Origin: Carposina sasakii
Lineage: Eukaryota > Arthropoda > Insecta > Lepidoptera > Carposinidae
Direction: 5' to 3'
DNA: 64,000 nucleotides
Assembly: GCA_014607495.2 (NCBI GenBank)
Contig: CP053167.1
Span: 8,432,001 to 8,496,000 of the forward strand
Position numbers and translations under genes: made by a program
The notes under the pieces: model-generated
Database searches by the model: none
What the model was told of the DNA's origin: nothing
What the model saw: the letters and a program-made list of their open reading frames with translations, nothing else
Shown here: piece after piece, positions 53,656-64,000 of the stretch
Layout of the letters: each line of letters starts with the position of its first letter
How positions within the stretch are numbered: the stretch's first letter is position 1

Positions 53656-55774
53656 AGTTAGATTTATACCCAATCCTCATTACTCTCTCTAATAATTAGC
53701 ATATATTTAATAATACTCCATAAATACGTAGCATAATTAAAGTTACCTGTACCTCTATAATAAAATAAGTTAATAGATAAACATTTATTACATTTACAGG
53801 TATGCCCAACATTCCGATTCCAATTTATCGATAGCTCAAGCCCACACGAACAGTATTTACTAAATCCGTGTCGTCTGAATCGATTAGTAATTAATCCGAG
53901 TTGTATCGATAAATCTATCATGTTTACCTTCAAACCACTCGAGTACACAGAGTATCAAGTGTAGAGGACTTAGTCAACTCTGAATATATTTATAGAACGT
54001 GTAAAAAAGGGAGCAGTAATAGTTAAGGGTCTTACAGTCTAAACAACTCAGGGATGTTAATACAATCTTATAAAATAAATAGGTACCTACTTATGTGATT
54101 TCAGGTCTCAAATTTTGTGGATAGATTAGCCATCACTAGGTAGACCTATATATAGGTTTTATAGAAAACCCTACGTACGAGTAGGTATTACTGCTCTTTG
54201 TTTTAAAGGTAATTCGATGGTGAAAAATTTTGGTCTTAATTTTCCAATGGTTCAGATAGCTTAAGGATAATGTTGATGCTATTAATGATTAAATGATAAA
54301 AAAATATAAACTGAAAAATCTAAAAAGTCAGTACTTTTTGTTCTTATTTAGACTCTGCTTTGCTTATGCGAGTAAAACTAAAACTCTGTGAATTTTTGTG
54401 TGTAGTTACTCCAATATACGTCTTACATCCAAGTCTATTACCTTTACTTTCCAAGCTTGCTCTAAATTTCCATTAAAGAGCTATAGCAAGCAAGTTTCCA
54501 TGTGAGGCGTCTCGAGTTACCAAGGTGCACAACTGTACCTTGATTTTCTATCTGTATAGCATTTACGTCCAAAGCTTTCTTTGTGTTGAGTTATCATATT
54601 ACTTCTGCGTTTGGCTTGTAGTTTTATATTTTTGAAGCCTAAGCTAACTTTTTATTTCTAATCAGTCTTACCTACCCCATCGGAATTTCATAACTTTATT
54701 CAAACGACGTTTATGTAATGTGATTTCGAGCCCATTATATATTTAAGTTCTGAATGCCACGTTTGCTCTTCTGTTCACATTTTACCGTCGACGTACTATT
54801 GTACACAAATATATATTTTTTTTTATATTTTATAGTTTAGTTTAGTAGATACTTATTTGACATTGACTTGTACTCTGTGTACACATTTTTATTTTTATTT
54901 ATACAGTTTAAATTTGACATGGACCTGTACTTACTTTGTGTAAGTGGGTATGTAATTTATATGAATTTAATTTAATTGTGTTATGATAATTGAATTTATA
55001 CACACTAAGTGAGTTAAGTGTTACTATGATTATCTGATATCTAATCCAATGTAAGATTCTTTTGTTAATATGTTACTTAGTTTTGACTGTACTTCTGGGA
55101 GCTTATGGATTTTGTAATTTCCTTATTATTTTATCCAATAATTCCTATAGATTATGCCTTTTCTGGAAATATATTGCATAAATAAAACGATAAATAAGAT
55201 AAAACGTGGGGATGTCACATTATATACATATTTATTAGCCGGTTTTGTATACAACGACCTTTGGCTAAGATTAGAATATTTTTTCAACATCTGCCTGATA
55301 CCTGCTTAACAAGATTTGAGTGTTATTTATTTCTTTTAATACGTTTCTTACGTCATTTGAAGAAAGTTAATGGAGGTTATAAAATGTTATGTAGGTATTA
55401 GAAATAAAATTAAATGTTTAATTTAAAATGTCTTTAGAAAACAAGATAGCCAAATAAGTAAGGTGCCAGACTCCAATTAGAGCGACCTTTTTGATAATAT
55501 TGTATGAGGCGGTACATAATAATATACTTAACAATTTTAGCAATAAATTTGTTGTTCATTCTCATCCTTCACCTTTGTTGTTTATTTCAACGTAATATAT
55601 TAGTTAAATTGGTAACTACCGAGTCTCATCTTGTATACTTGTATTTTTGAACACGTTTAGTCTGAGAATAGCTTAACATTGTTAATATTTACATTGTAAG
55701 AATGTTACCTTGACTGTGTGATAATGTTAATTCTCGACAACATTGAATAACAATCGAGATACCTAATGTATACA
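53656..55774. other. AT-rich DNA, MITE-A scrap
   Basis: CTAAACAACTCAGGGATGTT and TTATGTGATTTCAGGTCTCA at 54037-54115 are decayed MITE-A interior. Otherwise no feature was supported; the frame at 53664-53948 lacks a domain. Confidence 0.4.
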
Positions 55775-55898
55775 TACATATAAATAATCACGCCTTTATC
55801 CCTTACGGGGTAGGCAGAGCACCAAGGGCCGATAGAACCACGTGGTGCCACTTCTGATCAATTTGAGGGTATATTTGAGATGTTCGGTAATGTATACG
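55775..55898 (-). repeat. T-family retroelement tail
   Basis: ATACATACATATAAATAATC tail, ACGCCTTTATCCCTTACGGG, GTAGGCAGAGCACCAAGGGC and GGTGCCACTTCTGATCAATT, antisense. Confidence 0.8.
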
Positions 55899-56189
55899 AT
55901 CGACTTTATTGATTTGTTTGCGTGTAACTACTTATAATTGGTCTGGCTGCTATTTTAACAAATTAATTTTGCGGATTTTTAGTTTAGTTAGAGGAATTAG
56001 AAAATCTTTGTCAAAGAATACATACATACTACATTAATTATACGCAGACATGATTGGACGAAGGAAATTACACAGTAACGTTAAGCATAGCAGTGACTGA
56101 AGAGAACATACTCGTATACGTTTTAGTAATTAAATAATAGCGAAAGAATAAGTTAAAATTAATTTTTAATATAACAGATGAACTACTGC

Positions 56190-56315
56190 TACTACTAACC
56201 GACCTTGTACATCTCAACTATACCCTCAAAATTGGTCGGAAGTGGCGCCATGTAGTTTTATCGGCCCTTGGTGCTCTGACCACCCTGTAAGGAATAAAGG
56301 CGTGATTATATGTAA
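56190..56315 (+). repeat. T-family retroelement tail
   Basis: CTACTAACCGACCTTGTACA, ACCCTCAAAATTGGTCGGAA, CTTGGTGCTCTGACCACCCT and AATAAAGGCGTGATTATATG, sense. Confidence 0.8.
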
Positions 56316-57307
56316 CAGATTAAATCTTCTAACGCATCAACAACAAAGGGAAATATTCGAAAATTGACTTAAATAAATGGATTTATGGTGACCGGTCCTG
56401 GGCAGACCTCTTATAATACAATTTTATTTTTTGTCGAGAATATGTCGAGTGGATACGAGAATTGCACCCAATGAGCACTCTCAGTAGTAGACTATTCACA
56501 TTATGCTAATCGTAATTATCACGACTTGAGAATCGCATAGCACCACCAGACATTACTTTCACCGTATTTACTTATATAACACCCAATTAGGATACCTTGA
56601 TGAAATTTCAATCATTTGCTCACAAACCTACGCAATTTATGACACGTCTACTGAACCAGTTGGGAGGTATCTTTAAGAAAGTACAGTGAGGAGGTACCTT
56701 AAGGGAGTCTACATGAAAAACCAATAAATTGTTAGTGTCATGTCCCTAAATAGTGGCTTTAATTTTTAACTTTATTATCTGGATATTGCACAGTAGATGA
56801 GTATTTGCGCGTGTGGCTGACGTCTCATGGGTAAGCTGATGTACATATCTAGTAAAAGTAAAATAGTGGCAAAACGATAAGGAAGAAAAATATATGCTCT
56901 CGTATTGTTTTTGCTAGATACGTAATAAGGGGACTGGTCTGGGTGTACCTTAACAACGTTTAATTATGTTGACGATGAGCGGGCTATAAAAGTTATGTTA
57001 GTCAGTGATTGGTTTAAGCCACGTTGTATAGCCAACTTTGGCAGTCACAGGTCTATATTGGTAATACCATCTCTTCGTAGTTCTTTCTTCACGCTTGAAA
57101 GGCATCATCTGCATACAATAAATAAATGTCAACATACAGATTATGTAAAATCATAAGGTTATGAGATGGCAAATAAATAGCAAACTGGCACTGAAAATAA
57201 ATAAGTAGGAAAATTAAATACGAAACTCAGGGAAACGGTTGTACTTCAATAATCATACGCACAACTTTAAGTGAAATAAACGATTTACATCCAAACTTTT
57301 CATATTT

Positions 57308-57595
57308 ACGTACATACATATAATCACGCCTTTATTCCTTACGGGGTAGGCAGAGCACCAAGGGCCGATAGAATCACATGGTGCCACTTCTGACTAATTT
57401 TGAGGATACAGTTGAGACGTACAAGTTCGGTTAGTAGTGACAGGTGGTCAACCCATCGCCTACAAAATACCAAGACCCTCTTGTCCCTCTACTGACTTGT
57501 ACAGTATGCCTGGGAAGAGAAGCAGCTGTAGTATTATATAGTAGTATTATACGTTATTTTTTCACTCCCAGAGCAGCATAGAAGTACTTCATATT
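57308..57595 (-). repeat. T-family retroelement tail, near complete
   Basis: TACGTACATACATATAATCA, ACGGGGTAGGCAGAGCACCA, TTTTGAGGATACAGTTGAGA, CGCCTACAAAATACCAAGAC, CTCTACTGACTTGTACAGTA and CACTCCCAGAGCAGC, antisense. It matches the copy at 47637-47892 end to end. Confidence 0.8.
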
Positions 57596-59914
57596 ACATA
57601 GCTTGTTAGTTTATCCTGGGATAATAACTAATACTGCGGGATTAAAGCTACGTCGTCCGACTTGAATACTTTATTGAATATAGAGCTTTCTCCGCGATAT
57701 TGCGAACTTTGCTGTCGCTTGAAAAATCGTCTAAGTCAGACATATTCTGGAAAAAAATTAAAACCTTGAAAAATTACGAACTCTGTGTTTTGTTTTTGAA
57801 ATCGAATTGTGTCACAAACTAAGTATGAAAGAGTTTGTGTTGTCACATGAAGAGTTCAGCGAACAGCGAAGTGTCACTAACCTTCGGGTTAACTAATGAT
57901 ACCTCTTACACTTCGTTTCAGTAACAAAGTCCTATAACATGCGCGCTAGTGTCTTTACAACTCTGACAATGTTCTATTCCTTTTCTTTAGTGTTGAAGCC
58001 ATCCGCGGGCCTTCGTAATTGGAAGATATTCAGTCAATGCTCATTTCAATAGGTACGAATAAACTTAAGCAGTCAATCGTGACTTGATCGCGGTAATCGC
58101 GTTACGTATGTGGTGAACGAAACGGTTATCTGTGGTCGACTCTGATTGGTATTGGTGCGGTTAATCGTACATCTGTTCGAATCGTACGCATCCGTGATTT
58201 TTGATAGATAGACTAAATAGATTTTTTGGTGCAGACACGGTCGAATCTCTAAGGACCAAAATTTGTAGCTAAGCTTTTTTAAAACAAACTACTCCTACTA
58301 TCTGTCATAGTAGTTGTCGATAGTCCTGTGTTGATGTGAGGCTGCACTAGCACAATATATGAGTTGTATCTCTTATCGTGCATATCGTAAGAGCCGTCTA
58401 AGGAACTCTGGCATTCTATTGCTCAAATGGAGAAAATAAAAGTGAAAGGACAAACACTAAAATATTAAAACACAAATTGTTTAATACGTAATAACATTTT
58501 CTGGGCTTTCATATCATGAGCCGGCTATTAGAATACGCTCTAAATAAACCGTAAACATCACAGGCAAAATTTCAGCAGACGACGCAAGTTCCAACGTAGT
58601 TTACTTAAATACATGGTTGTGTTCCCTAAATAGGGTAACTAGAAAGAACTACAGGATCACGAAGGAGAAGCAAAGGCTAAGCCTGTGTATGTATTATATA
58701 ACACAATATACTTCATTCCCCAATTTATCAATAGCATAGACTATTTAAGCATTTAAAACACTTTAAGTCCCCCGGGGGATGTTTTTATTTTTGGTCGTCT
58801 CTGTTGATCCTGGCTTACAGAAGCTGCAGTGGCGGGAATGAGTGGTGGGTCTATCTCCGTACTTAAAACATATAGCAAGCTGCCGCACCAAAAGCAAATT
58901 GTGGCACGTTCTTTAGTATGACATTAGCAAGAACTTGCGCTATCTACTCATATCTATAGCGATATAGCTAATGTTGGAACTGGAAAGCGAGCCATTCATT
59001 GATAAGTCGGAGACATTAACAAGCAACTCACGCGCGGCTTTCATCACTTAACTGGCCGACTTGAGTGCGGCGACAAGATAGCCCGTGTGGCCAGTCTTAT
59101 CCAATTGAAATAAGGTATAGAATGGATTGTTTATGAGGCCAGAAAAATGTCAAGTATCTTTAGTTTATGGCCGGTTTCAAGTCATAGATTATAAGCGGTT
59201 AAGTTTTTTAAAAATTTTCATAACATTTCGAGCAAAATTCATAGTGACAAAAACAGTCACTGCTAGTGTCATATATAAAATTATTGAAGTTTGGAAAAAT
59301 GAGAATACAAAAAATATCATAACACACCATATTATTATCTGGATACTATCACTGCATATCATTATGTAGATTCTAATCTTATGAATTCCTGGCTGTCCTC
59401 AAAAACTGTATACCTATGTGAGTTCTAGACTACGAAATCAAAGTAAATAGGTAGGTCGCAAAAGTTTAAAGTTTTGTCAGGAAACGAACCTTGTTTCTTT
59501 ATACCAGAAGGGTATATCAAGCGTTTCCATTCTCCTATAACTTAACCCATACCCTGGAAGCAGCGAACATAATGCCAGGTAGAAGGACATGCCTTTATGA
59601 AAGAGAATGTGTTGAAGGTATTGTGTATGAATGAATCTATTCTTAATACGTTCGGCAAAAACTTAAGATTTCCCATGGAAATAGAAAGTAAAGATTTAGT
59701 ATGGATACTAAGTGCTAAGTTAATTGTGCGTTTTGTTTGACATTTAGGCTCGTAATAAAACTACGAGTAAGTAAGTACCTACAACATAATGTTCCATAGC
59801 ATACCGTGAGGTTTGACCTCGTGAACAGATACCGATTGCAGCGTCATCCGCCTGGTTCAATCTATCATTACCTACACTTTCCCGTGACTCATTCAAATCT
59901 CATCATACACACAT
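57596..59914. other. non-coding DNA with two U fragments
   Basis: A sense U fragment lies at 58325-58440 (GTGTTGATGTGAGGCTGCAC, CATATCGTAAGAGCCGTCTA) and an antisense one at 58608-58690 (GTTGTGTTCCCTAAATAGGG, ACTACAGGATCACGAAGG). GCGCTAGTGTCTTTACAA lies at 57945. No exon recognised. Confidence 0.45.
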
Positions 59915-60012
59915 CTGCCTATCGCAGTACACAGCTGGATGTAGGCCTCCCCCAGGACATGCCATAAGGCTACTGTCATGGGGGTTTTTGTCGTTACTAT
60001 GGACAGTCGGAC
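59915..60012 (-). repeat. S-family fragment
   Basis: TGCCTATCGCAGTACACAGC, TGGATGTAGGCCTCCCCCAG and TGTCATGGGGGTTTTTGTCG, antisense and diverged. Confidence 0.6.
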
Positions 60013-60029
60013 TATGTTAAAAAGTAAGT

Positions 60030-60310
60030 GTGTTTATTTATCACCTCTTCACACTTCATTCACTCAACCAACGTTTTTTGAAATTTCGTTTTCAACACAG
60101 TACCTATTTATAGGGATATAGGCTAAGACTACATTACATTCTGAAGTCCAACTCCACGCGGACGAAGTTGCAAGTTTGTTTGTTTGTTACCTCTTCACGC
60201 TTTAGTTACTCAAGCAATCTTATTAAAAATAAATGGTGGTACGGAGGAGGATATACGTCACATTAAATTCTATAGTTCAACTCTACGCGGACGAAATTCG
60301 CGGTTAACAA
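60030..60310 (+). repeat. two tandem Helitron-like fragments
   Basis: ACCTCTTCACACTTCATTCA and later CCAACTCCACGCGGACGAAG (60148-60167) form one unit. GTTACCTCTTCACGCTTTAG and TCAACTCTACGCGGACGAAA (60278-60297) form a second about 130-145 bp on. Both follow the lepidopteran CTCTTCACGC...CCACGCGGACGAAGTCGCGG layout. The 69-codon frame is a shadow. Confidence 0.6.
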
Positions 60311-62772
60311 GCAACCTAAAAGCCGACAAAATTAAATCTCACCATTCCCAGAACGCATCACCTATAGACGGAAGACGCTCCACAAAAAAGTGACAATCAA
60401 CATAGTTGATTCCCAAGACGCCCCTAGCCTATTATACTCTTTTTCGTTACCCCATAACAATGAGGAGATAGTTGTTATGCGCCGGCGCAGGTAGCCCACG
60501 TTTCCGGTCTATTGCTTACGGCTAGTGTGTCAGGAAATAAAATGCGTTTAATTCTAGCTATAGACGATATACGTACTTCCTGGTATAAATAAATCTATGA
60601 GCTCAAGTGTTTTACAGTTTCATTAATAATTTCATCCAGGAAATTAAACTAATTTGACAAGAATTTATTAAGAATCAACATTTTGGTCAATTTTCTTCAT
60701 CTTCTCAAGAATTCCTTAGCCAATTTCGTGTAATGATTCTTTATCTCAGTGAAGTCCCTAAAAGTTGTATGCACGTTATTATAAAGGGGATTTCATAACC
60801 TATTATTTAAAAAAAAAATCTAAACCGTAAAGGAGGTACATTTATCGGTGGTACTACTAGTAAGGTATTATTTTATTAAATTTGAATAAGCTATAGGTAA
60901 ACTCCAACTAAACCTGCAATCATGCGACTATGTACTCAATAAACCAATACGCGCCATTTCAAACTATAAATCAATCAATAACCAACGTTCTACAAATTGT
61001 ACATCCCTTGTTACTGGTATCGATTGCGTGTTCCATCCCAATGAATCGAGATATCGTATCTCGTAACACCTGTATCGACACTTTCACCTCAAAATCCATC
61101 TCGATTTGGAACCAGTAATTGGTTATACAACCTCCATGCGTGTTAATGGTGGGTCGTTTGAGGTTTCATATTTGGGAAATTCTTGTCGCTCTTTTGATAT
61201 TACTACATGTGTATTAAGGATACGTAATAAGTTCAGTAAAACTTGATATACCCGAAAGTTATTTGGGTCAGAATATTTAACAGAATTCTTAACGTTGCAA
61301 TCTTTAAACAAGTAATTGTTCCCAATACGATAAAAACTAGAAATATGTGCAGATTTATAATTTTACAAAAACGATCACATAAATAAAAAGAATTCTAATA
61401 ATATCGCTTAACGAATTATCAGTAGTTATATTTTCTTATCAAGTTGTAGACTTATATTAATAAAGAATTCATAATCCACACGACAGACTCTGTCTCTCAA
61501 AGATAATCAGTCTGTCAGTTTGTCTATCCACCCGTCACTGGCGTGGCACGTTTGGCCAAGGTCAGATATGATCGTGAACAGATCTTGAGTACTTAAAATC
61601 AATGTTGTTCATTAGTATAAGGAAAACCTAGTTTTTGTTCTTGATCGTGTTTTTTTACTGACAAAGAGGATGTTTTGAAAATTAATGAATAAGGATCCTG
61701 ATGAATGCCTAAAGCAATGGTAGATTTAAAATAGTTCGTTTGCTGTTTTGATTGTTTGTTGTTTGATTGAACTTGCCGTTGTTATCATACAAAGTTTGTT
61801 TAAGACCAAATTGCAGAAAATATATCAATCTAGATTTATTTAAATCACAAATAAGCAAACATGCCATCTTGCTTTTTTGATTGAATCATACAATAAATTT
61901 TTTACTTGCTACATTTAAACTTTATTTTAATTTTTGATTTGGAAACATGCAACTTATTGGGCTATTGGTGACAACTAGGGCCATTTAGATGTTTTTGGCT
62001 ATAAGTGATAAAAATGGCAAAACTTAAAAAAAAATTAGTCAATTAATAATGTAATTGGCTATGTGTGTACCCAATACTGATAACGCCAAATTGAATTAGT
62101 AGATTTTTAGTTGTAGAACAGTTAAACCTGTTTTCTATGCGACTCCATTACCCACTACGTGACATAGTTTAAAAGTTAATATAGACTCGTGAGTGTAAAA
62201 CATTTTAAAATCTAATATGAAAACTGACGGTCTATTTCTATTTTTGCCATAGTTAAGTTACTAATCGGTAAAAAACAAGTAATTTTGTTTACCTGAGTAT
62301 TATTGAAAACAAGCGTAAAAAAGTTGCTTGGTGTCTTTCATCTTAGTGGTTTTCATTCTTTAATCTTGAGGGCATTTCAAATATTTGTTATAAATTTATT
62401 TACCATCTCAAAGAATGGAAAGTGTTGATAATGCTAATTGATAAGACAAGCTTATTAAAATTACGAGTATCTATTAAAAGTAATGGATGATATTTAAAAT
62501 AAATTATACTTGGTTACTTATGCCATAATGTAATAAATGATATTTAGTATCAATAGAACCGATATGAAATAAATACGACACAATATTAGCAAGTCTATTT
62601 CTAAGGCAATATTGGCTATTAACACGAAGAAAGTTGTAGCAATATATTTAGCGAAGCCATTCAAAGAGACTTGACTTAGCATTCGGTCATCGACAGGTCA
62701 TTCACTTGATCACATCATTGAAACAGCATTGACTATACTGAAAGAAGAACTATCAGTCACAGTGCCAGTTAT
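60311..62772. other. AT-rich non-coding DNA
   Basis: No feature recognised. Short frames at 60930-61311 have no domain and no splice context. Confidence 0.4.
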
Positions 62773-62945
62773 ACAGGTTGTCACAAAAACGATAAGCGAA
62801 ATGTTATGAATATAGCCCAATAAGAACCTTTAATTTTTACGATTGTATGAAGATCCCTCAGCTGTTTTTCAGAGCTGAATTTTCCATACCATCTGGTAAA
62901 ATGAACATTGTGACTTCAAGTTTCAAACTTTGTGAAGAGGTTGTA
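62773..62945. mobile_element. older, diverged MITE-A half copy
   Basis: ACAGGTTGTCACAAAAACG, ATAAGCGAAATGTTATGAAT and CTTCAAGTTTCAAACTTTGT are diverged MITE-A text. It stops where the fresh copy 5 begins. Confidence 0.6.
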
Positions 62946-63183
62946 TACAGGGTGTAACAAAAAGGATGTATTAAGCGAAAAGCTATGTAAATAGCCCACT
63001 GTAGAGAACCTATCCACAAAATTTGAGACCCGACCCGATAGTTTATTTTTCCCGATGGAGAATTTTTTAATAACTTGAAAAATTACAATGTGATTTCGAG
63101 TCTCAAATTTTGGAAATAGGTTCTCTATAGTGGGCTATTTACATAGCTTTTCGCTTAACATACCCTTTCTGTTACACCCTGTA
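62946..63183. mobile_element. MITE-A copy 5
   Basis: TACAGGGTGTAACAAAAAGG and, reversed, TACAGGGTGTAACAGAAAGG, with TA flanks (62944-62945, 63184-63185). The pairing arms include AGCGAAAAGCTATGTAAATA and its complement. Confidence 0.87.
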
Positions 63184-64000
63184 TAATAGACTATATTCAA
63201 TAGGACTTCGTTTAAGACCGGCAGTCAAAAAAAATCCCACTTCTAACATCCGACAGAATTACTAATGAAGTGTAACCAAGATGTAGTACTTTCGTCAGCA
63301 AAATGTCTTTGAAATGATGCAAGTATATTTACCATAAATAGAACAAATTAATAATAGTCACAAATGAGATAGTCATAGTAAATAATAGTAAGAGCAAGTG
63401 TATAAATTTAGCGGTGCCACAGAGATTTAGAAATTTAGATAGTAAAATTACGAGCGATGAATCTGATGATTCTGTTATTCATGGCAAATTATATTTGGAA
63501 ATCAGGCTTTCTGTGAAATTTGAATATACTGATATAATCTTGATAGAAAACAAGTAAGTAAATAAACTTCACATTTAGAATTTTAATCCTTATTTAAACT
63601 GTAATCGTTTCAGTTGTTATTTGATTATACATTTTGGTGAACACAAACCGCCGGTTTCTTGAAGGCCTGTTACGGCTAATTCAAGATAAGAATATGTCAA
63701 AGCCGCAATAAAATGTGTAATTTCCGATTTGTCTAATATCCAAATAGCTTATCTGAAGGATTAAGTTGATGGTGTATCTACGTTGTTCAATTTTTAGAGA
63801 AAGACAACATAAAATTTATCTCCATTTATATCCAGGGCTCGCCCACCACCGAGCGTTTAAAAAATCTGCCCTTAATCAAAATAATGGCGAATTTTGAACA
63901 TAGAAATTAGTCACGATTCTATTGTTTTTTGACAAAAATAACTACAATACCAAACAACAAGACAGGAAAATGTCAAAATTACCCAAAATTAAAAATTAAC
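63184..64000. other. non-coding DNA to window end
   Basis: No repeat family or exon recognised. Confidence 0.35.

Noticed and set aside
60184..60393. 69-codon plus-strand frame
   Set aside because: Covers the second of two tandem Helitron-like fragments.

Overview
The window looks like nuclear DNA from a moth or butterfly. Four things point there: AT-rich sequence with very low coding density, long introns with GT...AG junctions, Helitrons with the usual lepidopteran ends (5' TC, 3' CTAG, inserted between A and T), and many short copies of tRNA-derived SINEs, LINE tails and TA-flanked MITEs. Nothing prokaryotic or viral was seen. Family names used here (MITE-A to D, Hel-1, Hel-2, tails S, T and U) are local labels for repeats recognised by comparing copies inside this window.

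Two host genes are supported. The larger is on the minus strand (4436-42194). It is a GRXCR1-like gene, encoding a glutaredoxin domain-containing cysteine-rich protein. Four coding exons (42023-40572, 14948-14715, 6645-6580, 4612-4436) join in phase with consensus splice sites to give 642 residues: a long, probably disordered N-terminal half, a glutaredoxin-like fold without the CPYC active site, and a C-terminal module with four CxxC pairs. Its largest intron is about 25.6 kb. Inside that intron, on the opposite strand, lies a complete three-coding-exon gene for a 195-residue MADF-BESS protein (18324-20029), probably a DNA-binding transcription regulator.

The left edge (2-988, minus) carries most of an intact pogo/Tigger-like DDE transposase. 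Its C-terminus runs off the window.

The rest is a transposon graveyard with many readable nesting events: MITE in MITE (4648-5237), MITE in Helitron (5612-6021, 12732-13512, 33712-34383), and Helitron in TIR element in Helitron (28686-29806). Retroelement remnants include an RTE-like piece (31090-31347), a poly(A)-tailed LINE end with target-site duplication (36782-37128) and a CR1/Jockey-like end (45941-46490). Simple repeats include a 53-bp x5 minisatellite beside the glutaredoxin exon, a Helitron-borne ~127-bp tandem array and a (GA)44 tract.

The least routine structures are two long inverted duplications: 99-bp arms around a MITE at 47012-47473, and a perfect 60-bp pair at 9943-10274. 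A Helitron fragment is also fused to a MITE end at a GACA microhomology (33952). These look like products of template switching or break repair at repeats, not ordinary transposition. From 42.2 kb to the right end no coding exon was recognised. The 5' non-coding exons and promoters of both host genes were not located with confidence.
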